Assembly: GCA_905178155.1 (NCBI GenBank)
Contig: CAJINV010000003.1
Location: forward strand, 10,237,979 to 10,301,978
Length of the DNA: 64,000 nucleotides
Direction of reading: 5' to 3'
DNA from: Amoebophrya sp. A120
Taxonomy: Eukaryota; Sar; Dinophyceae; Syndiniales; Amoebophryaceae
The first letter of the stretch is position 1; each line of letters begins with the position of its first letter. The notes under the pieces are model-generated. The model ran no database searches. It saw only the letters and a program-made list of their open reading frames with translations, and was not told the origin of the DNA. Position numbers and translations under genes: made by a program. Shown here in pieces: positions 22,401 to 32,563 of the stretch.

Positions 22401-24309
22401 CGGGGACAGTATAAAATACCGCCCGACCAGCCTCAGCCTTGACGCACAGGCTCGCAAGACTCCTGCTGCCCGGGCATGCATTTTTTTACTCCCGAGCCCC
22501 CGGGGGGCCCATCTGGTTGACAAGTAGCGCGGTAGTTGGACTCTGGACGATAAAGGCAGAAGCGTTGGCCTGTGCCACAACCAAGGCGCGCCCCTCCTTC
22601 TCCTCGTCGCTCTTCGTTGTGTTTATTTCTTCGCTTGTGCCGTCAGATCGGTTTAAGACTAGAAAGAACGCAGCCAATTTATAGCGTGTTTTTCTTGGGA
22701 TCGTGCTTATTATATTTATTGCATTTTTAACATTAAGTGGGGCTGGGGTAACGCAAACACACCGCTGCAGTCTCACTTCACATCCACCCGGCCGGCTAAG
22801 TGAGAAGCTAGCCTAAGGTAGCCTCTCCGTACTCGTCCCTCCCGTCCATTTGCATTTCTGGGACGAGTTGCAGGGCTTTTTTTGGTGTTGCGCTGTAATT
22901 TTCCAAGCCGCAGAAGCGCTTCCTCTTCCAGTCTTTGCCTTTCCTCCAACTCAGAATCAGATGCGTCCGCTGGTTGTTGATGTGGCCGGATTAAGGTACC
23001 GCCCAAATATGAGAACCGCACCGCTCAACACCATGGGCGGGAATAGGCAAAACAGGAAGCGCGCAAATTAGCAGCAGAGGCGAACCGCCGTGCTGTTATG
23101 CTTTGATGCGAAACCGGAAAAGAAACACGACACCGCATGCGTATGCAAAAAGCCGAGCCCTCTCTCTTCAGTAGAAGACTCGTGGGGATTGCGCAATATA
23201 CCAGCCTTGACTTTTTTCCACAGACGTATACAAGAAAAAAGATAGCGAGGTAGATGGTTTTTTTCGTTTTCAATTGCGGGGTCGGGACTGCACATCAGAC
23301 ATAACCGCTCGCCGGGTGGACAACGCCGTGGGGTATTATCAGAAGAAGGCAACGTACTACAAAAAAAACGGGCAGGACGTCCGGGATGCCACGGTCATGT
23401 ACGGGATACGAATTTTGGTCGAGAGCAGTGGTATCGTACTTAGTATAGCTGCAACACGTGGCATTTTTGTATGCCGCAACTCGCGTAGCTGGTGGCGTTG
23501 TCGTCTTGGTTTTGGCTTTGTTGTCATTTTCAACATTTAAAAGCCATCATGAACAAACTGAGAGAGTTGGGACTGTGGCCATGAATCCGCCTCCTGTTTT
23601 CATTACAAACTACTGGTAGTGCCATACACTAGCGTTATAATCTCTCTTTCTGCTCTGTAGCCTGGATATCTCACTGCTTTCAAACCGTTGAGAGATAAAT
23701 CGCAGCTAGATCCGGGTACAGCTACTTCGAGTCCTCTTGTTTTTTGCATTGCACCCGCAAGAGGACAAACAAATATTAGTAGGAAAAATTTCCCTCGATG
23801 CCTCAACATCCCAGGGATCGGCAAGAAGTCCACACTTGTGCTGCTGGTTATCCAGCTCGGTAGTTGTCTCGCACTACTCCGAGTGGCGAGTATTATGGCG
23901 TCCTCAGATGTGGCAATCTCAAACTAGAACTCAATGCCACTCGTTGCAATCAATACAGCTGTGATTCGTCATCTTGCATATGCATGAGCAACGTGGTAAG
24001 CCCGGAGATGTAAAAACCTTTGCGCTTTTCGCAAAAATTGGAGCTAGTGCCACTTTTTAATCGTGCGCATTTTCGGTCGAGCTGCCAGAAAAAGAAAGTT
24101 AATGCACACACGTCGGCGGCAGCGGGAAGATCGTTGTGGACGTGTGTTTGGCACCACAAATAATTTCCGTCTTCAACATCGTTAGGATTCGCATTGAAAC
24201 ACCTGAGCAGACTATAACCGTGGTGGCGGACTTCTTGATGTTGAACTGTTACTCCGAGAAGAAAGTGAAAATGTACTACAAGTGCAAGGTGTATGAAAGT
24301 GCCGTGTAG
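13479..24309 (+). CDS. P2X receptor, ATP-gated cation channel (five exons, 423 residues)
   Basis: Exons: 13479-13834, 14105-14672, 23250-23430, 23815-23882 and 24211-24309. All junctions are GT-AG, phases agree, and the frame ends at TAG 24307. Exon 1 gives an acidic N-terminus, the conserved Thr-x-Lys site (KTMKIV, residues 49-54), TM1 (about 61-83) and the ATP-loop equivalent IVKFRG (98-103). Exon 2 has six cysteines at 176-210 ending SWCP, as in the P2X head domain, then FFAGISFP and WNCD (305-308). Exon 3 supplies C322, VDN and YGIR (359-362). Exons 4-5 build TM2 (IQLGSCLALL joined to TITVVADFLML, with the conserved Asp at 398) and the tail motif YxxxK (413-417). P2X subunits form plasma-membrane or vacuolar trimers. 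Length is normal. Oddities: two ATP-contacting lysines are replaced and intron 2 is 8.6 kb. The exon 3 acceptor (CGAG before 23250) is the least certain join. Confidence 0.9.
15374..15400. repeat. Perfect 12-bp-arm hairpin
   Basis: AATGTCAATCCG, a 3-base loop, then its exact complement. The sequence after it (GCGAAATTTATAA) is repeated inverted near 16034-16052, and CTCGCATTGGTCGCCTCGT occurs directly at 15465 and 15999, so the hairpin may end a 0.65 kb element. Confidence 0.7.
16361..16396 (+). repeat. Interstitial TTTAGGG-type telomere-like tract
   Basis: Four to five GGGTTTAGGG-like units, slightly degenerate, lie in the P2X intron. TTTAGGG telomeres are known in plants, green algae, dinoflagellates, apicomplexans and some chromerids. 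The tract is far from any visible chromosome end. Confidence 0.75.
16503..17010. repeat. 110-bp direct repeat pair (16503-16612 and 16899-17010)
   Basis: Both copies contain GGATGGCCAATGCTCTATGG and GAGCGATCTTCTGCG and end near CGCATCGTGGAGC. The left copy lies before, and the right copy after, the first member of the 160-bp repeat. Confidence 0.85.
16749..16908 (+). repeat. 160-bp dispersed repeat, left copy
   Basis: It runs from CAGCAGACCCAAGGGTCTAC to AAGACTCCTGCTG and is matched at 22328-22486. It can form a GGGCGG/CCGCCC stem around a TATAA-containing loop, then an AGCCT/AGGCT stem. Both stems are kept in the two copies. Confidence 0.85.
17371..18178 (-). pseudogene. Minus-strand reading frame broken in a G run
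   Basis: From ATG at 18178 (MDGRDELPAEQLQLQEQQDG) the frame reads through alanine-, leucine- and valine-rich helical sequence to about 17723. There a run of six G (coding strand) coincides with a frame change, after which KVAQVDSVQLYALRVWDWL continues to a lysine-rich end at 17371. Two protein-like halves meeting at a homopolymer suggest one protein of about 270 residues interrupted by a real or sequencing indel. No family was recognised. It may be a gene of an inserted element. Confidence 0.45.
18837..19115 (-). CDS. Minus-strand exon of unknown, possibly element-borne gene
   Basis: Reading from ATG 19115 the frame gives MNFYNLPGLGPDLVDFGLRE, then SEALKVGAGIKI, LRGVVLKSNATQ and CLHAYRGAL. 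It ends at CAG followed by GTATGA (18836 downward), a good donor. GLRESEAL followed by a K..TQ motif loosely recalls tyrosine recombinases, but the catalytic R, H and Y residues cannot be assigned. The start codon lies within a palindrome-like AATTATAAAAATTCATG motif repeated inverted near 19875. Confidence 0.3.
19076..19921. repeat. Inverted repeat pair about 0.7 kb apart
   Basis: The left arm (19076-19145: CAGATCGGG..., ATTATAAAAATTCATG, CGACTTTGAAA) is matched in reverse complement by 19835-19921 (TTTCGAAAGTC, CATGAATTTTTATAAT, CCGATCTGG). A weak third relative of the CATCTGGTTGA end lies at 22510. Confidence 0.75.
20031..21063. mobile_element. Nested foldback element of 1.03 kb
   Basis: The outer arms are about 180-195 bp (20031-20225 and 20885-21063), beginning GCACAGCTCCCC and ending in its near complement. 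Shared inverted blocks include CCCTCAAAATATT and TATGTCACCAA. Inside sit two directly repeated hairpins (20496-20588 and 20773-20863). No ORF of note and no target-site duplication was found. This is a foldback-type transposon architecture. Confidence 0.8.
20496..20863. repeat. Two direct copies of a 90-bp hairpin
   Basis: Each copy begins GCTAATCGCGATGCTATGGG and ends in the complement, with an inner CCCTCATGAGGG palindrome. The copies are 277 bp apart, and each is preceded by a related AAGTCAGCGACTTT-containing flank, so a unit of about 275 bp was duplicated. Confidence 0.9.
21166..21798 (-). other. Minus-strand open frame of 210 codons
   Basis: The frame is open throughout, but the DNA is also open elsewhere and the N-terminal half looks compositional. 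The C-terminal half (LAADPVALSQCVQFLGQMTS and neighbours) is more protein-like. It lies on the same strand as the frames at 17371-19115, so all three could belong to one inserted element. No family recognised. Confidence 0.25.
22328..22486 (+). repeat. 160-bp dispersed repeat, right copy
   Basis: About 90% identical to 16749-16908 in the same orientation. Together the two copies flank 5.4 kb that contains minus-strand reading frames, an arrangement like short terminal repeats of a retroelement; TG...CA ends and a primer-binding site were not seen. Confidence 0.85.
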
Positions 24310-26347
24310 GGAATTGTCAAAATGGAAGTAGTTTTCGATGCAATGCAGTTGCTGCACAAGATTATGGACCCTCTATGCATAACACAGATACATCACAGTT
24401 TGTTGCGAAGTCATTTTTCAGTGCAAGCGCAATCTACACGCGAGGGTGAAAGAAGTAGATGTTAATACTACGTATGATAAAATGCTAATGCAGTGATATG
24501 CACCGATGCAATATCAATACATGCCTGGACGGGCCGCGGGGATGAATGACGATGATGGCACAAAACAATATTCCAAATTAATCGATAATTTCCCACTTGA
24601 CGCATTCATATTGTCTTCGAGACGCAAGACTACAGCGACTTGCAAGATCGCATCAACATTATACAGGTGACGTCTATCATAGATGAGATTCTTAGCGGCG
24701 CTGATTTTTGAAGATCTCTAAATCATTGTGCAGTGCCTGCGACCTACTGAGTGTAAGTGAAATCAGTATTGCATCCTTCCTCTTAATAAGCTGCAGACTC
24801 TTGTTGGCAGTTCTGATTATATTTGATAATTTCCACCTGTTGTTGATGTTGTTGATGCCTAAAAAATTTGCTTGAAGTTATGATATGACTGCACTGACTT
24901 CTGAGGTCAAACAAAATCTTATCCCGTATTTCAGGATGCCGAGAAAGAAACTTCGGCGCTTCTGCGAAAAAGCAAAAACCTGGGTATGGGTTCGGGGGGC
25001 CGTGGCGGGCTGGCAGCCAGCATACTCAGATGACCCAAGAGACATCATGCGTGGATGCAGCACACCCACACGCGACCATTGATCGCAAAAATGATCGCGA
25101 AGCTCCAGGACTTGTCATCACCTCCACACTGAGCACCCGCGGTACGTTGCAGGGAAATTTTATGGTCCGGCGCACTAGACCGAGGCTGAAATAATTACAA
25201 AAAACCCCTCGCCTTGCTTTTTAACAGTCGATTGCGACGAGTATACGGCAAGATAGAGAGGACTGTTATGACTCGGTGCAGGTGCAAGCTTTTGACGTTT
25301 GTCAGTCGCTGTCTCTATGTTGATACAAGGCATCTTGCCGGATCGCGCATCCGAGAGCGAGACAGAGCTGGAATATCTATACCTTTTCTATTTTCCCACT
25401 CCCAGACAGTTTTTCCCTAGAAAATGACGCTCGTTGAGACTTTGAGAACGAAGTTTCAAGTTTCGACAAAAGCGGTGAGTATGAATACTTAGCTGCACTT
25501 GCGGACGGACGTCTTTCTGCGGGAACACAAAACCAGCCGCGTGCTTTAGAAGCGTGGAGAGAATTCCCATACAATTCGTTGCGCAAGATCGCGAAGGAAA
25601 ATCACAAAACGCTAAAGAATAGCCGGGCGCCGGAGGTTTTACAAAAAACAAGGAAAAAACGTTCCGGGTCGCCTTCGCCACCTGGCGAAGAATGTCGTCC
25701 GGGCCCACCGTGACCTACCGGCCCTGGCGAAGTCCGTTTGGCTTGCCGGAGTTCCTTCATCGGCTTCGGCCCGACTTCTTCCGGCCTGAAGATTCATTGC
25801 TGGAGACAGCTGGCCGAACCTGCTAGGGGCCGCCTCGCTTGGCCTGTCCAAGCGCAAGCCTGTCGGGGCACTGTTCCGGAGCATGCCGGGCCTGCTAGGG
25901 TCCCTGTGCTAGGCAAGCCTTCCGAACCCGCCCGCCGGGCTGGAGCGGCTCGCGCATGCCTGCGAACCTGCAAAACCGGTGTGGCGCGCCGACGCCGACA
26001 GGCCTGCCCGGTAGGATGGACGGGCCGGCTGACGACGCGACCGAAAAGCAGATGCAGATGACGGCGCCGCCGAGGCTTGTTTGGCTTTTTGTTCCCGTGT
26101 TTAGGTTTACGCTTTGCGCTTGCGGACGACGAGTAGTCGAATGCAATTCACAGTCAGGCAGCACTTCGCAATCGCAAGCGGTAAATCGATGTGAGAGAGA
26201 GTGAACAGATGCAGATCACAGATGAAGGCTGCGCGATCGCGACGTATTAACAGAGAGGCCATGACTCCGTGATCGGTCTCTGCGTGTGATCGTTGCAAAA
26301 TCAAACACCTTTTCCTTTATCGACGACGCGACTTTCTTTTTGTACTT
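24310..26347. other. Spacer between P2X and the duplicated segment
   Basis: No gene is supported. A frame at 25439-25711 without its own start codon reads SSFDKSGEYEYLAALADG and then EAWREFPYNSLRKIAKENHK, which is protein-like and could be an exon, but acceptor and partners are unclear. Bases 25720-26060 are GC-rich and resemble 40750-41120 in motif use. Confidence 0.4.
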
Positions 26348-27266
26348 ACTAGCCAGGTATGCTTCGCCTGTGAAAGTGTGAAACAAAATTCAATATTATT
26401 CCGCTAGACCGAAAAACAAAAAAAAGAGCCAGAACAGGAACTCAAAAATAAAAAGCGAAAAGCCAGGGCCAGAAGCAGCCCCGCCCCCTTTGCGGTTGCG
26501 GTTGTAAGCAGATCGTGATTGCGGTTGCAGGCAGTTTTTGCGGTTGTAAGGCGTATGCGCGGCTGTGCTAACAGCTGTGAGCAGTTGTTGCGGCTGGAGT
26601 GGTTTTTGCGCCACTTTTCTGCATACCGCGGCTGTCATTCTTCGTGCCAAATTGTGCGTAGGTCTCCACAGGCGAGAAGAGCCCCTTGCTTTTCCACCCG
26701 ACGCAGGCACTGAGTGCCAAGAGGCTGGGGCGTTGTTCTTCCTTCCAGCGCCGCGCGCGCTTTTTCTGCCAGCTTTGACGACCTTGCATCCTATTTTTGT
26801 TGCTTGTCGAATTCAAAAGGTTTGCAAGTTCTGTCGTTGGCCCTCATCTTCAAGCTTTGCCTTTCCTTTTGCTTTCGACTTTCACTTTTTGACTTTAGCC
26901 TTTGCTGTTCGTCTTTGCCCTTGCTTTTAGTTTTTACCCGCAGCTTAGTTTTTGGCTTTTACTTTAGTTTTTATTTTTAGTTTTTTACTTTTAGTTTTTC
27001 CATTAGTTTTTTACTATTTCGTTTTTACTTTTAGTTTTTACTTTTAGTTTTTACTTTTAGTTTTTACTTTTAGTTTTTACTTTTAGTTTTTACTTTTAGT
27101 TTTTACTTTTAGTTTTTACTTTTAGTTTTTACTTTTGGTTTTTACTTTTGGTTTTTACTTCTAGTTTTTACTTTTAGTTTTTGCTTTTAGTTTTTACTTG
27201 TTGGCTTTTGCCTTGAAGTTGCGGAGTAGTTGTTTGGCCGTCACGAATTTAGTTTTAGCAAGGGAT
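26348..27266 (+). repeat. Duplicated 0.9 kb segment, copy 1
   Basis: It begins CAGGTATGCTTCGCCTGTGA and ends TAGCAAGGGATAGATT. The central part contains an expanded ACTTTTAGTTTTT microsatellite (about 26940-27200). The 5' part has a TTGCGGTTGTAAG minirepeat. Confidence 0.9.
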
Positions 27267-28205
27267 AGATTCTTGCAATTGCTAGATTGGATCTCCATAG
27301 GCTGGCCACAACTGAACTGTCCTTGGTAGGTTGGCTACTTCTAAAATGCACGAGTCGCGCTAGCGGGTTTGAAGTTGAGCTGTAGTTTCGGTAAATCAAC
27401 ACGATGATCGGAGGCGAAGAGGGGGATCGTGAAATGAGTGAAATCCGCGGGAAATTCGAATGATCGATCGCAATACAAATGCGACGCCATTTGCTGAACA
27501 CAAAGACGTCCGCCTGTTTGCTCTTGTGAATAGGGTCAACCCTCCGGGGTTGGCTCAAGTTGACAACCCACGAAATCTAGCGCGCTGCCTTTTTTCTGTG
27601 TCACGATGACGCGCGTGCTCCTCCACCACCGGGCAGTGACTAGAAATACAATAAAAAGATCCGCCACTATACCGCGTTTTCGGTATTCTGCAATATCTGT
27701 TTTGAATTTGATTCTTGCCAGAACATGGGAGGACTTTTCCCGCCGGTCTCCTTGAGACTTGCACACGCAAGATGAAAAATTTGCGAGCGAGTGAGCAGCT
27801 GGCGCTAGTAGAAGGGATTGAGTTGCCTCCCTGAGCCAGGCGATGGATTTCCGAAAAGCAAGTTGATCTCCAATGTTCGCGACTGAAGACAATGTTTCTA
27901 GCATGCGGGTTTCCCTTCATCCCCTTTCAGCGTGCTTCTCTTTGATTTGAAGTCGAGCAAGACCCTGAACCTCATGCACGCCCACCCAGTGCAGGATAGA
28001 CATAGAGATAGATGATGATGATGATGATGATGATCATACTCGACAGATGACACAGATACTCGGAAGGAATACCTTCAACCTCATCACGAGTACGAGAGGA
28101 CTTGGACTTGCAATTGCCTTTGACTTTACCTACGATCTACCGGGCATTTATTTTTTGCTTTTTTTCGATTGCCGCGCGTCATTGCGGGTGCACATGAATA
28201 AAAGT

Positions 28206-29008
28206 AGTCCTAGCCACGTATGCTCCGCCTGTGGAAATGTGAAACAAAATTCAATTATTCCGCTAGACCGAAAAACAAAAAAAAGAGCCAGAACAGGAGC
28301 GCAAAAATAAAAAACGAAAAGCCATGGCCAGAGGCAGCTCGTTCCGCCCCGTTTGCGGTTGCGGTTGTAAGCAGATCTTGACTGCGGTCGCAAGCAGTTT
28401 TTGCGGTTGTAAGGCGTATGCGCGGCTGTGCTAACAGCTGTGCGCAGTTGTTGTGGCTGGGGTGGTTTTTGCGCCACTTTTCTGCATACCGCGGCTGTCA
28501 TTCGTCGTGCCAAATTATGGGTAGGTCTCCACAGGCGAGAAGAGCCCCGCGCTTTTCCACCCGATGCAGGCACTGAGTGCCGAGATCGTTTTGCTTAGGC
28601 TTGTTTGCTTCCCGCCAGCTCTTCAAGACTTTGAAAGCCTGGGGCGTCGTTCTTCCTACCTTCCAGCGCCGCGCGCGCTTTTTTCAGCCAGCTTTGACGA
28701 CCTTGCCTCCTATTTTTGTTGCTTGTCAAATTCAAAAGGTAAAGGTTTGCAAGTTCTGCTGTTGGCCCTCATCTTCAAGCTTTGCCTTTTCTTTTGCTTT
28801 CAACTTTCACTTTTTGACTTTAGCCTGTACTTTTAGTTTTTGCCTTTGCTTTTAGTTTTTACCCGTACCTTAGTTTTTCGCTTTTACTTTTAGTTTTTAC
28901 TTTTGGTCTTTTTTACTTTTAGTTATTTCTTTTAGTTTTCACTTTTTGTCTTTTGCGGAGTAATTGTTTGGCTGTCACGACTTTAGTCTTAGCAAGGGAT
29001 AGATTAGT
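28206..29008 (+). repeat. Duplicated 0.9 kb segment, copy 2
   Basis: Same orientation and roughly 90% alike to 26348-27266, with a shorter ACTTTTAGTTTTT tract (about 28825-28950). The 27267-28205 stretch between copies holds no recognised gene; an ATG/GAT microsatellite lies at 28013-28033. Confidence 0.9.
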
Positions 29009-29187
29009 AAAGTGATTTAATTTACGCGGAAGTGCATCGTCGAGCTTCCTTCCCTTCCTGATGCTGATTGATACTCGTTCGTCGCGATTGATTTATTAAG
29101 TTATGGCCGTCTACCTCCACTCTATATATACACAGAAAAGTAGATGTAATATAAGAAAATGATAATGAAAAAGGTTAAGTGTAGTAC

Positions 29188-31618
29188 ATGTATTATTTGC
29201 TCTTCAATACAGAAGTAGATCGAATTGGAGCCACCAGTATGGAGGGTGAATCCCTGGAAAGGCTGTTGGAGCGCAACTTTCCCCTGGACGAACTGGATTC
29301 AGTTTGGGTATATGGTAGTGCCGCATTTCCACAACTGTCCGAGGCTGAACAAGAAAGTGCAGCATTAGGAAATGCAGACAACCACGCAGCTGGGCCCATG
29401 ACAACTGGAAATTGCTATCATGATTCAACAGGGATTAGCCGCACTTCAGCCACTTGCACTTCAGGTGCAGGGACCAACAGCGGCTCTGAGGTCGAAAGCG
29501 CGAGCCGCAAGCAGTTGGACTTTTTGTTTATAACGAAACAAAACGCAGAGGCGTTTCACGCCCAAAACCTTGCGCAAAACTGGCACCACTACAACTGGCT
29601 CCGTCGTCTTCCCTTGCGCTTGCTCGGTTACGTGAATCGGCTCGGTCCGGGTCTTTACTTTAATGCGTACTGTGCCCTTCAGGTTCAGAATCGCATTTGC
29701 TCTTATGCTCCACCTCGGGAACCGGAACGAGCGGAACCGGAAGCTAACGACGACAGCTCCGTCGCGGACCTTATGACGAAAAGCTCTTCTCCAGATGCGG
29801 AGCAGCACGCGACAGAGCACACCACGGGACCGGACCCCTACCAGCACAGCGTGGCTGAAGTAGATGACAAAAAAAAACAAGAAGGATATGGAGAACAGAG
29901 CGCGACTGGCGGCTCCTCATCTTCGGATGTAGTTTCAAAGCAAATGAGCGTGAAACTCCAGATGCATGAGCGGAAGATGCAGATTCAGGCCTTGAGTTGG
30001 AAGGCGCGGCCAGAGCCCACGCGTTTGCTGCGTGACTTTCTTCAATACGCGAAGACAGCGGTACCAACCGCGTCCGCAGGTACGAAATGGAATATGGGAG
30101 ACCAGCGGAGCTCTGTTGCCTCGCAATTGGTGTCAGCAGCGCTGGGGGACGAGGAATGCTACCCGACCGGAACGAGCACAAAAAGCGGTCTGCGTAGCTT
30201 TCGACTCGAGGACGATACCCTGGGACTTTGCTTCGCGGATACCCTAGCTGCAAGTATGGGAATGTTCGGTTTGATGAAATCGACAAAGTTGCATGATAAC
30301 GATTTGCAATTGGTTTTGCAAAAAATCCCGGGCATGGCAGAGTCACAGTGAGTCTGTGAGAGCTCCTGTGTTATGGTGATGGCATGTGAGGCCGATTGTC
30401 AACGCCAGCCTGCTTAGGTTTATTAGAGATACTAGAGCTGCGAAAGAGAGCAGCACAAAAGCAGCCCTCTTGGTCTTGGCCCCAACAGCATGAGAAATTG
30501 GATGCAATTCTTTCTACCGCGATTTTCATTTTTCATTTGTTGCTTGAAAGTTCCAATGTGATTTGGAGGCAAAACTGGTATCACATTTGCACATCGCAAA
30601 TTCCTTCAACTCTGTCGATTTCGAGCCAGGTACTCCTATAGCAAGGAGCACTACGGACGCGGGAGAGGCAGAGACGCAAAAGAAGCACATGAGGGGCGGC
30701 CGTGACGCAATCGATCCGGATAAACTGCTTCTGCAGAAGAACATCAAGCACGCGGAGCCACGCGAGCGGGACTTGCGTTTGCCGCAGGAAAAAATTTTAA
30801 CTCTTCCGACTCTGACTCAAGAGGTCAAGTATGGCATTGTAGAGAGGTCTGCCCTTCTCGAAGATTTACGTACCTGGCAGCACCTTTACTGTGCCGGAAG
30901 AGCGCAAAAGCCGATGCTTCGGTTTTATTTTTGCGAAAAGCGACTGGAGGAGACGGACCGACAGTGGATTTTTTTCAAGCGCGTCCTCGAAGCGGAAAGC
31001 ATCCTGATGGAGACCCGGCTTGGCGCTCTGCAGTTTGCGCGCATGAAGCTTTTGTTTGATGCGCGTCAACAAGAAGAGAAAAAGGCAGACTTTTCCGCTG
31101 GGAAAACTCTCGCTCTGTCGTGGAGCACCCACCTCGTATCGGTACGAGATAAACTTCAAGACGTTGTGGCGAGCGTACAACATTTTCGAAGTCCTGGCTC
31201 TAGGAAAGAGATGAATACTAGTAAAGAAGCGCCGAACTCGTGCAAAGGTGGCAAAGGTGGAGGAACAGTCTGCGACCAGACTGAGTTCGAACGAAGTCGA
31301 TTGTTTCCGGAGGACATGTTGTGGCACCACGTGTGCGATCTGAGCTACCGCGGCGATGTGCGCCGCCTGCTTTTCGAGAACCCGCGCAAAACCGAAGAGA
31401 TCATTCGTGGACAGCGGAGCTTCTTAGAACGAATCTATCGCCCACTTTTTCCGCTGGGCCGCATAGAGAGCGTACCACGTGCTGAGCTTTACAAACGACG
31501 ACCCGCGTTACCGCCCGCGCACGATAACGAGACCAGGACGAAGCAAAAACGAAGACAACCGGACAGCTTTGAACACCACGACCAGCAGCCCGCCGCGAGC
31601 TATCGTGTGTGGTTTTGA
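29188..31618 (+). CDS. TAM41: TAM41, mitochondrial phosphatidate cytidylyltransferase (CDP-DAG synthase)
   Basis: Exons 29188-30347 and 30646-31618; the 298-bp intron starts GTGAGT and ends CAAG, and the phase agrees, giving about 710 residues. TAM41 makes CDP-diacylglycerol from phosphatidic acid and CTP at the matrix side of the inner mitochondrial membrane for cardiolipin synthesis. Family landmarks appear in order: VWVYGSAAF (39-47), KQLDFLFIT (about 108), NWHHYNWLRRLP, GPGLYFNAY (about 154), VKYGIVERSALLEDLRTW with HLYCAGRAQKP (about 447), and LSYRGDVRRLLFE (about 619) followed by FLERIYRPLF. Known family members are about 320-450 residues. The excess is a polar Glu/Ser-rich insertion of about 270 residues between the GPGLYF and VKYG motifs, spanning the splice site. 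A TATATATA motif lies about 60 bp upstream of the start. Acceptor choice is inferred from phase. Confidence 0.92.
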
Positions 31619-32563
31619 TCAAAGCACGCGCCGAACACCAAAACGAGCAGCCTCGGCGATCTATCTGGGCTCAATAACAATACATAGGCTTGCAGGGTGT
31701 AGCTGGACACTTTGGGCTCGGCTTTTTGTTCGTGTAAAAGTCAAAGTTCGGCAAGGCAGCCTTGCCGAGTGGCGGGCGACTGCGCGTAAGGTGGCGGCGC
31801 AAGAGATGAAAAAGACCATCCGCATCCCGCTTGGATACGCGCTGCCCCCCCCTGCAGCGAGTCTGTGGGGCGTTGGACGGACGACCGTAACCCGGCCCCC
31901 GCTCGCCTTTCTGCCTCCCGCCCTAAGGACCGCGTGTCAGTCATGGGGGGCAAAAGAGGGGCGACGAAGTGTGAGCGGCCTTTTTTGGGGATTAGATAGA
32001 TATAGGGGGCATTTGGTGGCTTGCCCTTCTTCGGTGAAGCTCATGTGGAATAAGTATCCAAGCCCGTGCCGGTCCAGATATTGAAATGGAAAGCCCGCGC
32101 AGGTCTAGATATTGGATATCTAGAGCGGCTATCCAATATCCACGCCGTGCCGCCGTGGATGTAAATAGGGGGGCGGAGAAATATTATATCCGATGGCTTC
32201 ATCTGCTAAGAAATTAGCTGCGGCACATGGCTGCCCGCGGCCGCCAACCAACACCAGCGCAATTATCAGCGAATGGGGATATTTGCTTGGCCGCCTGCGC
32301 GCGAATCTACAGGCCCGCGCTTTATGCCGCAACATGGGAGAAATTAAAGGCGGCGCGCTAGTGTCTCTGAAGCAGCTGCAGGGACCACGCGCGGGCGAAA
32401 TTGACTAGAGCCACACAGGCAGCCCCCAGCCGCAGCGCTCTCGGCGAATAGTAAAAAGCGACAGGAGCAGGAGGCCTGGCCTCGTTTTGGTTTTGTATGT
32501 CCTGGTCTCGTTTTCGGGTCTCGACGGTAACGGGCGCGCCGTTTGTAGGACCTAGCGCAGAAG
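31619..32563. other. Spacer with a small palindrome
   Basis: CTAGATATTGGATATCTAG lies at 32104-32122, with related GATATTG/CAATATC motifs on both sides between 32060 and 32145. No gene was seen. Confidence 0.5.

Larger units (their letters stand above)
14673..23249 (+). other. P2X intron 2, 8.6 kb, repeat-filled
   Basis: The donor is GTGCGG directly after WNCD and the acceptor is CGAG at 23248-23249. Unlike the other P2X introns (270-384 bp), it contains hairpins, direct repeats, a TTTAGGG tract, a large foldback and minus-strand reading frames. It appears to have grown by insertion. The stretches 14685-15370 and 22500-23249 show nothing recognisable. Confidence 0.8.
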
